DNA of 64,000 bases from Aphidius gifuensis. Lineage: Eukaryota > Arthropoda > Insecta > Hymenoptera > Braconidae. Below, in pieces: positions 22,925 to 34,160 of the stretch. The notes beneath the pieces were generated by a model that was given only the letters and a program-made list of their open reading frames with translations, made no database searches and was not told where the DNA came from. A program made the position numbers and the translations under genes. The DNA lies in the NCBI RefSeq assembly GCF_014905175.1, contig NC_057790.1:15216469-15280468 (forward strand). Direction: 5' to 3'. Positions within the stretch are counted from its first letter, which is position 1, and each line of letters begins with the position of its first letter.

Positions 22925-23060
22925 TCAGAGATAAATTGTTATGAATTGGATTCTCAAAATTACTAATCGATAAATCAAAACTGGTATATTCATGGTGATA
23001 TGGTCGTTATCTGAAGACTAGTCTACTCCAAAACAATTATGACCAGCTTCTTAACACTTT
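22925..23060 (-). pseudogene. 5S-derived unit with internal deletion
   Basis: On the minus strand this has the unit's 5' flank and the first roughly 40 bases of the 5S-like RNA (GATAACGACCATATCACCAT). It then jumps straight to the 3' flank (TTTATCGATTAGTAATTTTG). The flanks match those of the full copies at 24713 and 25173, so the whole unit, not only the gene, was copied. It lies head to head with the split unit that begins near 23140. Confidence 0.7.
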
Positions 23061-23200
23061 TCACCAGGTTGATTGCATAAACCAATACAACAATTCGATC
23101 AGAGTTAGATCTAAACTAGACTGATCAAACTTCCGTTTTTACTCGGTGCAAATGACATGGAAAAAAATGTGAAGAAGCTGGTCATAATTGTCGTAGAACA

Positions 23201-24698
23201 CCCGAGTGGAAAAATTTTCAGGATGCCCTATTTGACCTCTGAACCTGATCAGAAACGGATCAGGATTCCTTATTCAGGAAACCTAACTCATTTCCGGCTT
23301 GAACCTGGTCAGGATACCTGAAGATTTCCTTAAGTCAGGTGACCTTATTCAATCCTGTTCAGAAAAGGAACAGGAAACCTGAGCATATTCTGAATAAGGT
23401 TTCCTGATCAGTTTCTGACCAGAATACTATCAAGATAAATTTGTCAAATAATTTGATTTTTTGGATTTAATTTTAATTTTCATTCTAAAACTAAATGACA
23501 ACGAACAATTTAACAAATGGTTATATTTTATTTTTTCGTTAAATTCACGTCGCAAATTCTAATTTAAGTTTTTTTTTAGCTGATGCAATTTATGAAAGCG
23601 AAAAATTACAACACATCATTGATAAACGGTATGACAAAGTGTGTTGAGGCCCGTAGTTGTAATCCGAACGTTCCGAGATCGCGTTCCACCGGAGGTAGTC
23701 ATTTTAAGTTATGTTCGGTATATAAAATCTTACACGGAGAGAAATCCGCAGCATATATTACTGTAGTGGTATCGTAAAAATCATGGCCGACGTCATTTCG
23801 GCGACTAATTCCCACTTATTATAATGATTATTATTATATTTCATCTAAATTTTTTACTGTAGTCTACCGGAATTTTTGGAAGTCTGGAGTTAATGGTATA
23901 CTTTATGCCAGAAATTACTGTAGTGTACAGCAGGTTTTCCCTCCAGATGACACGAATATTTATTGGAAATCAAGTGTGTTTCTAACCTCTTCTAAAAAAG
24001 TTTATTGTTTTTTTTTTATTCATGAATCTAAATAAAAATGTGGTGAAACACATGAAAATTATAAAATGGTTTATTTTTTTAAAATTAATAAACACGTTAC
24101 ATTTTTATTTTGATGTTAAAATAATAAGTTTTTATTAAATTTTTTGTGTTTTTTTTTTTTGTTTTGATTGAAATTACTGTAGTGTAGTAAGAAATTCTAG
24201 CCGATCCTGGTGGCCTCCCTACGCAACTTCTAAATTTCCACTAGACTACAGTAAAATTTGTTTGATACTCTACAGCATTGTTTGCTGCGGATTTCTCTCC
24301 GTGTATCGTTTTATCTATTTCATCATTAACATTGTTATAGAAAATTAGTTAACCGATTTACAAAACAACAAATAATAAAAAACAATTTTTTTTTTTTAAT
24401 TTACTTGATCCGTTTCAGATCAGGAATCCTGTTCCATTCCTGATCAGGTATCCTGGCCAGGTTTCCTGACCCGATTCTGATCAGAATTCTAAAAAAAAGC
24501 GTTACATTCTGATCCGTTCCTGAACAGGATTCCTGATTATATTCTAGTCAGCCATCCTGACCCGATTCTGATCAGAATTCTAAAAAAAAGGGTTACATTC
24601 TGATCCATTTCTGAACAGGATTCCTGATCTGGTTCTAATTTGAAATCAGGTTCCCTGATCCAGTTCTGATCAGAACCTTAAATTAATTTCCACTCGGG
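23201..24698. mobile_element. CCC-ended foldback element (word CTGATCAGG), copy 2, with nested insert
   Basis: It starts CCCGAGTGGAAAAATTTTC and ends TAATTTCCACTCGGG, with CA on both sides. It has the same family and architecture as 10327-11731 but only one copy of the long left-array unit. It splits the 5' flank of a 5S-derived unit: the flank resumes as CAGTTGAACCTTCAG, and the intact unit at 25173 keeps the empty site (GAGCATTTGAACCTTCAG). A CACGGAGAG element has inserted in its core at 23733-24303. Confidence 0.85.
23733..24303. mobile_element. CACGGAGAG-family TIR element, copy 2 (571 bp)
   Basis: CACGGAGAGAAATCCGCAG at the left, GCGGATTTCTCTCCGTG at the right, flanked by TA. The sister core at 11200-11290 reads ATCTTATCGTT without interruption, which proves a 2 bp TA duplication. 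Complete, non-coding, and in reverse orientation to copies 1 and 3. Confidence 0.92.
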
Positions 24699-24712
24699 CA
24701 GTTGAACCTTCA

Positions 24713-24833
24713 GATAACGACCATATCACGATGAAACTACCAGTTCTCGTCTGATCACTGAAGTCAAGCATCGTTGAGCGTGGTTAGTACTTGGATGGGT
24801 GGTGACCGCTTGGGAACACCACGTGTCGTTATC
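24713..24833 (+). ncRNA. 5S rRNA-like gene or pseudogene (121 nt)
   Basis: GATAACGACCATATCACGAT opens the molecule and GTCGTTATC closes it. These two strands pair perfectly as helix I, although both differ from the usual insect 5S bases. The interior follows 5S order: GTTCTCGTCTGATCACTGAA, GGTTAGTACTTGGATGGGTG, ACCGCTTGGGAACACCACGTG. A 2 base insertion (GGGTGGTGACC) lies in the C-box region, and the A-box (AAGCATCGTTGAGCG) is diverged from the usual AAGC..GTCGGGC. TTTT right after the end could stop Pol III. It is probably a pseudogene of a variant 5S family; a working variant is not excluded. Confidence 0.7.
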
Positions 24834-25172
24834 TTTTGCTTTTTTAAAAATTATATTTTAATTTATCAATTAGTAATTTTGATAATCCAATTCATTAAAA
24901 TTTAACTCAGACAGAACCAGGACCGAATCCGGACGAAACCAGGAGTTTTTAGATTTTTTAGAAATCGGTACGAAACTCGACTAAGTATCTTATCGTTTCG
25001 GTTCGCGTTCAGCTCTACTCAAAAAGTTTAAAAATGACATAGTTTTGACCGGAAAACTACGACTGAACGTCTCAGATCGTCTACTTCTTTATGATGTGTG
25101 TATTTGTAATGAGTAAGATCCTTAAAATTACTAATTGATAAATCAAAATATATTTAAAAAAAAAAGGCAAAA

Positions 25173-25292
25173 GATAACGACACGTGGTGTTCCCAAGCGG
25201 TCACCCATCCAAGTACTATAACCACGCTCAACGATGCTTGACTTCAGTGATCAGACGAAAACTGGTATTTTCATCGTGATATGGTCGTTATC
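25173..25292 (-). ncRNA. 5S rRNA-like gene or pseudogene (120 nt), inverted partner
   Basis: This is the same variant as at 24713, read on the minus strand. It has the same helix I bases (GATAACGAC/GTCGTTATC) and an intact GGATGGGTGACCGC C-box, but a 2 base insertion (GGTTATAGTACTTGG) just upstream. The 3' flank (AAAAGC-type T/A run, then ATTAGTAATTTTGA) is shared with the plus-strand copy. The two therefore form an inverted pair about 340 bases apart. Eukaryotic 5S RNA is made by Pol III and joins the large ribosomal subunit. Confidence 0.7.
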
Positions 25293-26290
25293 TGAAGGTT
25301 CAAATGCTCCAAAACAACTATCACCAACTTCTTTTTATAAACATTTTAGCCTGAACCATTAGTCTAAAGTGAAAAAATTAAGTACCATTTATAAACCCTT
25401 TTATATTTTAATTTATCAATTAATAGCTTTTGATACGTCTAAAATTTCTGCCAAAATTTCTATATCAAGTTGAACATCGTTTTGCTTTAAATTAATTTTT
25501 TTGTAATGGCCAGATTAGAACTATCTTCAATCTTGCACATAATATATTCACACATACTTTTTCCATAATACCTTTGAATAAATAATTATTATATATACCT
25601 TTTTCTTATTATTCTTATCATCAAATCGACATCAAAAGATAATCACTTTTAAATTATACATAAAATTCGCTTTCCATTGAGTCAATATGACACAGTTTGC
25701 ATATGCAACCAATAAAAGTTATATAGACATACATCCTTATTCCCAGGTGAATTTTTTTTTTGCCAATTCTACATGCATAAAGAAAACGAGGCCTCAAGCT
25801 TATACTTCGATTCTTCCGGCTCATCGATCATGTTTCAGCGGGCGTTTCGACACCTGCCAAAGACGCGCGCCTTCTTACAAACTCTTATGTATAAAATTTA
25901 AAAAAAATCGTAATTGTTAAAAATTTAATATCAAGTTTCTAACATCTTTAAATGTTTAATTAACATTTGCCTGAAGTTTCAAACTATTATTTTGATATTT
26001 ATTTTATTTGAACACAGAAAATAAATGTTAAAATAAAAATACAAAATTTCAATAGAAAATTAATATTTTTCAAGCATTAAACTTCAAGTTTTCAATCTAA
26101 ATATTAAACTCAGATTTAAAAAACATTGCACACCTATTTTGACATCAAAAAAATATTAATTTAATTACTTATACTTATAATTATTATAAACATGTCATTG
26201 AACCAATACTGCAGTTATCATGATAAGCGAAAAAAACGAACTTGCTTTATTATAACTTGCTCGTCAACACTCTCTAATTTATTTTTAATT
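25293..26290. other. 5S-unit flank and AT-rich spacer
   Basis: 25293-25370 is the 5' flank of the 5S-derived unit (CTCCAAAACAACTATCACCA). A GC-richer patch at about 25780-25890 (CATCGATCATGTTTCAGCGG) has an open frame at 25687-25920 with no recognisable domain. The rest is AT-rich. Confidence 0.4.
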
Positions 26291-27663
26291 CCCGGGTAGG
26301 AATTGCCAAGACTCACACCACGGCCAAGTCTTGTCCCAATAATGGCAGCCAATCGTGCGCCATCCATGGGCCAAGGCTTGGCTGACTCATGGCTGGTTAT
26401 TTGCTTACCAAGGCTTGTATTCCAATGCTTGGCCGACCATTGGTTGAAGAAGAGGTGGCCAGCTCTTATCAAGCCATTTATCGGCCGAGTCTTCGTAAAT
26501 TATTGGGTGGCCAAGACTTGAAACAGATGATTAAGCCAAGGCTTGGCTCATTAAGGGCTGGCCAGCCATTGATCGATCGTTCATTGGCCAAGTCTTGGTT
26601 AATTATTGAGCGGCCAAGACTGGGAATAAACAATTAAGCCAAGAGTTGGCACATTAAAGATTGGTGAACTTGACTTGCCATTTGTCGGACGAGTGTCGAT
26701 TGTTCTTTGGGTCACCAAAATTGATTATTTTTTATTCTTTCGACATATGTGAATATATATTAAGAGCCGCTGTTATGAATTTAATATTGAAAATTTTTTA
26801 TTCAATTATTCATATATAAAAACAAAACATAAATTTACAATTAATGTCGCCAAAAAGCCTCAATTTGTAAATACCTGTCTATTCATCATACCTTTAATAA
26901 TCAAAAGACGTAAAATATCCAAAAGAATGTCAAAATTTTGAAGTATAAAGTTGAATAATTTGCTGGATAAAAAAAAATTTTTTAAAAAATTAGGCGCTGC
27001 AGTTTTTATTATTTATTATTTTAGTTAATTTTACAAACAAAAAATTTGTAAAATATTTTTACAAACTCCGTTTGTTAATTTTACAAACAAAAAATTTGTA
27101 AAATGTTTTTACAAACTCCGGTTGTTAATTTTACAAATTTTTTTTTGTTAAATTTATTGGCTCGAAGCATATATAAATGAAGATTTAATGTAAAAATAAG
27201 TAGAATATTTGAAAAAATAATAAAATTTACGTATCAAAAAATATTATATAAATGAATAGACATTTATTTTTTTGCTTGTACAAAAAAAAAAAAATTTAAC
27301 AAAAAGTATTTGTAAAATTAACAAACAGCTGTTTGTAAATTTCATTTTACAAACAAAAATTTGTAAAATTAACAAACAGTTATTTGTAGACCTAATTTAA
27401 CAAATAAAATGTTTGTTAAATTAACAAACGTTTTGTTGGTGGACCTAAATTAACAAACTGAATTTGTTAATTTTACCAACTATTTTTTACTGTCTTGGCC
27501 GAGTATTGGCAGCCAATGCTTGGCCCAGTATTGGTAGCCAAGCTATAATTGGTGTCCATCCCCAAGCCTGGTGCAAGCACTGACCAAGACTGGCAGCCAA
27601 GACTTGGCAACATTTTGCCAGGCTTGGCCCAATGCTTGGCCATGTTGTTTTCTCCTTCACGGG
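26291..27663. mobile_element. CCC-ended foldback element (word GGCCAAGCCTTGGC)
   Basis: It starts CCCGGGTAGGAATTGCC and ends CTCCTTCACGGG, a decayed inverse, with ATT on both sides. The flanking arrays (26294-26690 and 27496-27640) consist of GGCCAAGACTTGG, CCAAGGCTTGG and GGCCAGCC words in both orientations. Open frames there are by-products of the array. A separate block of different inverted words fills 27000-27492. Confidence 0.65.
27000..27492. mobile_element. possible nested TIR element with TTTACAAAC words
   Basis: CAGTTTTTATTATTTATTAT at the left and ACTATTTTTTACTG at the right look like imperfect inverted ends. Inside them TTTTACAAAC, AAATTTGTAAAA and GTTTGTTAATTT words repeat on both strands. 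No target duplication can be read, so the boundaries are tentative. Confidence 0.45.
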
Positions 27664-27740
27664 ATTATGACTTTTTTAAGTATCAAAGAATTATTTCATC
27701 TTAAGATGAAACGCAATTACAAATACAATTGTTCTTAGTG

Positions 27741-28311
27741 CACGGAGAGAAATCCGCAGCAAATAATGCTGTAGAGTATCAAACAAATTTTACTGTAGTC
27801 TACTGGAAATTGAGAAGTTGCATGGGGAGGCCACCAGGATCCACTAGAATTTCCTACTACATTACAGTAATTTTAATCAAAACAAAACGAAAAAACGTCA
27901 CAAAAAATTAAATAAAACCTTATTGTTTAAACATCAAAATAAAAATGTAACGTGTTTATTAATTTTAAAAAAATTAACCATTTTATAATTTTCATGTGTT
28001 TCACCGCATTTTTATCTAAATTCATGAATAAAATAAAAACAATAAACTTTTTTAGAAGAGGTTAGGAACACACTTGATATCCAATAAATATTCCTGTCAT
28101 CTGGCGGGAAAAACTGCTGTACACTACAGTAATTTCTGGCGTAAAGTATACCATTAACTCAAGACTCCCAAAAATTCCGGTAGACTACAGTAAAAAATTT
28201 AGATGAAATATAATAATAATCATTATAATAAGTGGGAATTAGTCGCTTCAATGTCAGCTATGATTTTTACGATACCACTACAGTAATATATGCTGCGGAT
28301 TTCTCTCCGTG
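27741..28311. mobile_element. CACGGAGAG-family TIR element, copy 3 (571 bp)
   Basis: Same ends as the other two copies. It is flanked by TG on both sides (AGTG before, TGAC after). It preserves CCAGGATCCACTAG, the empty site of the hAT insertion found in copy 1. Non-coding. Confidence 0.92.
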
Positions 28312-30951
28312 TGACTTGAACGACCTGAACGCAAAGATCAATCGTTCTCTTAATTAACCCTCGTGTTTATGGAGCCAAATTAATAGTAAATTTTACTTCA
28401 TCAAAATGTTACCGCATATAAAATAATTTTAAAAAAAATAAATTAAAATGAGAATATTAAAAAAATAAAAACTTTTGATAGGGGAGAACGATCTTAATGA
28501 CGCTTCATCCGGTAGTTGTGCTCACCAGGACATTCATAAGACATTAAAAAAAATCCACCTTATAACCCGTTTACAGCTGGACCCGCATATGACTACCGTT
28601 TGTGTGTTTCAAAATTTTTTTTCATTAATGTAATCCTACAACATTAATAATATCGGTCAAAAATACATTGATGATTGCTCGAACACATTACAGTTTATTC
28701 TCTTCTTCTTTCCTCATTAAATTAGATCTATATATATATATATATACATACAATAAGTTAATGCCGATCAACGAATATATATATATTTTATTATCATAAT
28801 ATAATAAAACAAGTTACCAAAAAAATTATCATCAATCACTCAACAGCTTGGTCAAGAGTCTACTATATATTCACGATAAATTTATAATAGATTAATTTTT
28901 AAAGTAACAATATATAACCGTCCAACATAAAACATATATGTACATCCAATTTATTTGATATTGATTTTCATCAAGCAATCAATGTATTATTTTTGAATTA
29001 AATGATTAAAGTGTGATGTGATTAAAGGCGGCAACTTGGGTCAAAAGAGACCACAAGGATTGTGTTCACTGCGGGATATGTTTATTGATGAATCAAACAT
29101 CATCAACATATATACAGTGGCTTGAATTCGTCACTGATGCGCAAATCAAACGAGCTTTATAGACTATCTTGTATATAAAATGCAAAAATTACAAAAAATA
29201 AATATAAAAGTATAGAAATAAAATGATAACAATAATTTTATATGATAAAAAAAAATTATTGTATAGAGGTATATACAAAAGGTGCGAAGATACATGCGAG
29301 TGAAAAGGCTCCTGGGCTGCCAACCTAATAAAGCAATTTGTCATGGTATGCCAGCTATACATTAACACACAATCTTGTGCATACGCAACAACAGATTTCT
29401 CTCTTAGTTTTTTTTTTTTTTTTTATATACATTGTATATAGCGTCTTTTTCAAAACTCTTTGGTAGAAATATCAGTCTTATTTGCCACTGTGACCAACAG
29501 AATAAATAAAAACTCAAAATATTGTTTATTTCACTCATTTCTGTCGTATATATTTTTTGGTTTTTCTTTTTTATTCTTCAACTACAAAGTAAGTATGTCC
29601 CCTTTCTACTTTTTTTTTTTCGTTTTTTTTCATCATCGAGTAATGTATGATTTATTGTGTTTGATGTGACTCTCTCTACTCAAAGTACTCAACTTTTATC
29701 TTGAGAATAAGATTAAAAGAAAAAAAAAAATTGTTAACAAAATAATTATTTTTAAAATTTCAAAAGACAAAAGTTTATATATAGTACATAGTAAATAAAA
29801 ATTTTGGTATTGAATTAAAAATCTTTGTAATTTCATTGTTTCAAATACTTTATTTTTTTTATTTTTTGTTCTTGATGACTTTTTTGTTGATGAAAAGAAA
29901 AAAACTAAAGTAAAAAAAAAAAAAAAAACCTTGGAATTTATTATGCGACTTTTTCTATACACAAGGTTGATCGATCTCCGGGAAGGATTATATAAAAGGG
30001 AAAAAGTGAGGAGAGCTATTATTCAGTATGTAGCTTGTGTGTGTGAGTGTTTGTGTATTTGTGTGATGACGCCAAGAGCGGCACAACAGAGAACATCATG
30101 AGATCTTGTTCTTGTGCTACCGGCAAACCGCACCGAGGTTCTGGGACATCGGGTGATTGATGGGATCCACTCCTCTGTGTCGGTGGTTTTCGCGCTCTTA
30201 TAAATATTATATATACTATACATATAAGACTTTGTGTATTAGACACTTTTCATTCGTTTCGTGTTATTTTACGTATAGGCGGAAGCCTATACTAGTATTG
30301 TTTTCACTATATGAATTTAGAAAAATGTTCATATCTTCTGAAATAATATAGATAGGATGTTCGTATTAGAATCAAATTGAAGCCTAGAAGAAATACTACA
30401 ACCAAGAATAGAAAAAAAAATATTTCCATTGTTAATAAATTAGTTATCAACAAAAAATGTTTTTGCAAAAATTTTAAAATCAAAATATTAAGAAAACTAA
30501 AAACAAATCGTAGATGCGATTTTTTGCCTAGACATTTAAAACTGCGAAATCTATATAATTAGGAGGTAGTTTTTTTTTTTCTATTGTTAGAAATTTGTTA
30601 ATTAACAAAATTCACGTTTTTTTATACCTCGCATAACTTCTTCAAAAATTAACTTATGTACTTCCATTTGGTCTCAAATTGTTGGCCTTTTAAATACCGA
30701 GAGCCACACTGTCTTGATAAAAAACGCTCCGAGCTCGCGTTAATTAGTTATCAACAATTGTTTATAATATAAGTAGTGTCTGGTATGTTCTAATAAAAAA
30801 ATAGACATGAAGGATTGCTTTTAACGAGTTTTTAGAAGAGAGTGTGGCTCTCAGAAATTTAATCAGGAATTTTTTGGGCTTTACAAATTTTTTTTATGTT
30901 TATTTGTTCAAAAGTTATTGAAGGTATAAACAACTAACAATTTAAATTTCA
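28312..30951. other. AT-rich non-coding DNA
   Basis: No recognisable gene. It includes TA dinucleotide runs (28728-28747, 28777-28788) and long T or A tracts that generate Phe- or Lys-rich frames. The candidate promoter at 29989-30027 is followed by about 150 bases of balanced composition. Near 30640-30860 the phrase GAGAGCCACACTGT recurs inverted as AGAGTGTGGCTCTC, a loose inverted repeat. Confidence 0.45.
29989..30027 (+). promoter_or_regulatory. candidate TATA + initiator core promoter
   Basis: TATAAAA at 29991-29997 is followed 32 bases later by TCAGT at 30023-30027, the arthropod initiator consensus, with the A at 30025. Downstream lies GTGTGTGTGAGTGTTTG, then balanced-composition sequence. 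A 20-codon frame begins with ATG near 30098 (MRSCSCATGKPHRGSGTSGD); I do not recognise it. The motif pair is visible; that it drives a transcript is inference. Confidence 0.4.
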
Positions 30952-31376
30952 CCCAGGTAGGATCCCACAAGGGTGAACGGCCGTGCCAGGCTTGTTACAA
31001 GCTTGTGTTTCCTAGCCTTGGTGGACTAGAATGTGCCTAGCTGGGCACAGAGTATTTTTCCAGTCATTGCACAAGACTTGTTAATCTAGGCTTGTACCAA
31101 GCCTGTGTCGATTGTTATTTCCAAGCCTCACACAAGGTTAAAAATTCCAAGCTCGTGTCAAGCTTGTATTTAAAGTCATTGCACAAGACTTGTTATTCCA
31201 GGCTTGTACCAAGCCTGTGACAATCGTTAATTCCAAGCTTTACACAAGTTAAAAAATTCCAAGCTCGTATCAAGCCTGTATTTACAGTCATTGCACAAGA
31301 CTTGCTAGTCCGGGCTTGTACCAAGCCTGTGTCAATCGGTAATTCCAAGCCTTAAACAAGGTTGGAATTTCCAAGA

Positions 31377-31800
31377 TTGTGTCGAGCCTGTATTTACAGT
31401 CATTGCACAAGACTTGTTAGTCCAGGCTTGTAACAAGCATGTGTCAATCGTTAATTCCAAGCCTTACACAAGGTTAAAAATTCCGAGCTCGTGTCAAGCC
31501 TGTATTTACAGTCATTGCACAAGACTTGCTAGTCCAGGCTTGTACCAAGCCTGTGTCAATCGGTAATTCCAAGCCTTAAACAAGGTTGGAATTTCCAAGA
31601 TTGTGTCGAGCCTGTATTTACAGTCATTGCACAAGACTTGTTAGTCCAGGCTTGTAACAAGCATGTGTCAATCGTTAATTCCAAGCCTTACACAAGGTTA
31701 AAAATTCCGAGCTCGTGTCAAGCCTGTATTTACAGTCATTGCACAAGACTTGCTAGTCCAGGCTTGTACCAAGCCTGTGTTAATCGTAAGTGCTAAGCCT
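31377..31800. repeat. recent two-unit duplication inside the satellite array
   Basis: The stretch beginning GGTTGGAATTTCCAAGATTG is repeated about 237 bases later almost without change, including diagnostic variants (GTAACAAGCATGTG and AAAATTCCGAGCTCG). So two of the roughly 119 base units were amplified together. Confidence 0.8.
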
Positions 31801-32167
31801 CACACAAGATTAAAAATTTCAAGGTTGTGTCAAGCCTGTTTTTCTAGTCACTAGACAAGCCTTGTTAATCCAGGCTCGACACAAGACTGTCCCCTTGTTT
31901 TTTCCCGCCCTCACACGAGCCTCGTAATACAGCCTTGTTTCAAGCTGGAGCCCATTGTTTCACCAAGCCCGACACGAGACTTGACTTATGCATATATTTA
32001 ACTCAAAAAAAAAAATTATAGTAATTAGATATATAAATTTAATATAAATTTCAAATAAAAATTATCAGGCTTTGACTATTGTGAGAGGCATTCGCGAGGA
32101 CTGTGTGTTTAGTCTCAATAGAATTTATTTATATAAAAAATTTTGACGACCACTTTTATCAATACCC

Positions 32168-32231
32168 CGATGGTCGACATGATAGTGCATTGGACTTCCA
32201 CGTGAGAGGCCCCGGATCGATCCCGCGTCGC
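32168..32231 (+). other. tRNA-like (A box/B box) segment in a transposon core
   Basis: GATAGTGCATTGGACTTCC lies where a tRNA A box and anticodon stem would be, and GGATCGATCCC matches the B-box consensus GWTCRANNC. Acceptor-stem pairing is not convincing, so this is not an intact tRNA gene. It is kept at 63145-63210 in the sister element. It could be a SINE head captured by, or a working part of, the element. Confidence 0.5.
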
Positions 32232-32849
32232 GTCACTAGTTTTTCGTTTAATTATTATCGTTTAATAGAATTGTCTGAATTAAAAAATAACAATGTCGAA
32301 ATTATTAAATTAACAATAATAATAGATTAACCGTAATAATTTATTTATATTTTTTTTAAAATTGTTTTTGGAAGCTTGAGTCAATCCCGAGGCACAAGGC
32401 TGGAATACGAGTCTTGACACGAGGCTGGGACACGAGCCTTGGCTCAAGGCTTGTCATCAAGCTTGTAACATAGGCACATTTCCAATCACTTAACAACCTC
32501 GGCACAAGCTTGTAGCACAAGCTAGACACAAGCATGTGAGCCTTGTGCACAAGCTTGTGCCAGGCCTGGCACAATCGTTTACTCTTACCTGGGCAACACT
32601 GTTTTTTGACAAAAAAGGGATGCGCGCATGCGAAAAAGTTTCTTTGCTGTGGTTATAATTTGCTTGATCGATAAAATAGTTATTTAAATTATCACGTTAT
32701 TAAAAAAATGATCATACAGTTGCTGAAGCAACTGTGCCTTCCCTGCGGGGGGAATTTTAATTTCTTCTTTAATATATATTAAAATTCGTGACTACAAATT
32801 TATTTCATTCTCTATCGTTACAATGATTATTGTTACAACTAAAATTTAT

Positions 32850-32945
32850 TTAATTTTCATTCATTTTGCTTGTTCCTTCTAATGGGTCATCTCTATGTCC
32901 AGAATCGCTTTCTTCTAACCTTATAAACTCTCCGTTTTTATTCAT
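32850..32945 (-). CDS. 31-codon frame conserved between two Helentron-like copies
   Basis: The frame reads MNKNGEFIRLEESDSGHRDD and ends PLEGTSKMNEN. The other copy (60369-60464) has the same length, start and stop, with about three residue changes. An acidic, polar composition in AT-rich DNA and preservation in both copies suggest a genuine exon or small peptide of the element. No domain is recognised. It lies about 140 bases from the element's 3' end, on the element's own strand. Confidence 0.35.
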   Translation of the reverse strand: MNKNGEFIRLEESDSGHRDDPLEGTSKMNEN

Positions 32946-33937
32946 TTTGTTGTACTATGATTTTAGCCTGTCAATGTTAAATATTTATTACAAAATTGTC
33001 GAGTTCGATTGTATTTATTCTATTTACTTTTTTCTCTCGGTTGAATCAGGATTTAACGTTTTAGTTGTTGCTGAAGTCGTCGTTATATTTTTAATTTTTT
33101 TATATTTATTTATTTTCAATTCCTTTAATGCTATCACATCACCCTTTTTTCCCTAGAAATTTTTTGCCTCTTCATTCCATAAATTTAGTTCAATCTAAAA
33201 TATATTTCCTTTGGTAAATTTATTATCTTTGTTTAGTTTAATCAAACTTTTTTTCATTTAAATTTTATTTTACTTCATAATCACTGTCGTCTGCTAATGT
33301 TATTGTTCTTTATTTTAAGAACCGTCCTGACATTGCATATATAAATTCCACTTTATTTATTGCTATTATGATTGCGATGATATCTAAATAATGTCATTAT
33401 TATTATTGAATAGTTTTCTTTTTTTTTTTTTTTTTTTTCGCTGAAATTATTTTGCCTGCAAATGAATTAATTGGTAGATGTACAATTTCTTGTATTTTTT
33501 TAATCTCGAAATTAATTTTTGGTAATTTTCATTTTCCTTATCGTCATCGAATTATTAGCTTCTACTGGTATGATTATTTCTTTATTATTTATTGATGGGT
33601 ATTGTTCATTAATTTTTCTCACTAATCCTCCAGTGATCGTATATATTTTGTTTAACTTGAATATTTAATAATTTATCATGTTAATAATTTTTTTAAAATC
33701 TTTTTGTTGAAAAATCTTGTTGTTAAATATGATTTTTCCATGATATTTTGCTATACTTTTCTTTTTTGTTTACTCATATTTTTCTAATATTTTCCTATAA
33801 TTATTGTATTTTTCTTTATATTCAGTGATTTTTCTATATTTTCGTTTATTCGTTTATATATTCTTTATTTTTCTATATTTTTCTTCATTTTCCATATTCA
33901 TCTTGTTTAGATTAATTAAGAGACTTAGAAATTTTTT

Positions 33938-34160
33938 AAGGGGGGTGGGGGGGGGGGCATAATTGATATGTTCCCTTTTTTATCGTTTTTTTCTTTATAT
34001 TCAGTCACTTTTCTATATTTTTCTTTATATTTTCTATATATATTGTATTGGTTAAGATTAAGGGACTTAGAAAATTTTTTGGGGGGGTGTCTACCGTGGT
34101 TGAGATTTAAGGACTTAGGAAATTTTTTAGGGGGGGTGTCTACCATGGTTGGGGGGGTCC
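33938..34160. repeat. G-run repeats in the Helentron-like element
   Basis: A phrase of TTAAGGGACTTAGAAAATTT type followed by a G-run occurs three times (about 33915, 34055 and 34105). Each leads to runs of 6-10 or more G, and two are followed by TGTCTACC. The closely spaced G-runs could form G-quadruplexes. Confidence 0.7.

Larger units (their letters stand above)
30952..32593. mobile_element. CCC-ended foldback element (word CAAGCTTG/AGGCTTG), copy 1
   Basis: It starts CCCAGGTAGGATCCCAC and ends TTTACTCTTACCTGGG, with CA on both sides. The left array (about 31040-31990) has a unit of about 118-120 bases seen some seven times, each with CAGTCATTGCACAAGACTTG. The right array (32370-32580) has the same AAGCTTG words. 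The core has a tRNA-like segment. It aligns with 59612-63524 apart from the Helentron-like insert there. Confidence 0.85.

Noticed and set aside
26218..26637. Overlapping 72-84 codon frames on both strands
   Set aside because: They are by-products of the GGCCAAGCCTTGGC word array, which is open in several frames by composition.
31040..31990. Regular repeats resembling a CRISPR-like array
   Set aside because: The units are contiguous and about 119 bases long with no unique spacers, they sit inside a TIR element, and the DNA is eukaryotic.
32866..33156. 96-codon hydrophobic plus-strand frame (also 60385-60585)
   Set aside because: It is antisense to the better-supported minus-strand frames of the Helentron-like element and its length is not kept in the other copy.
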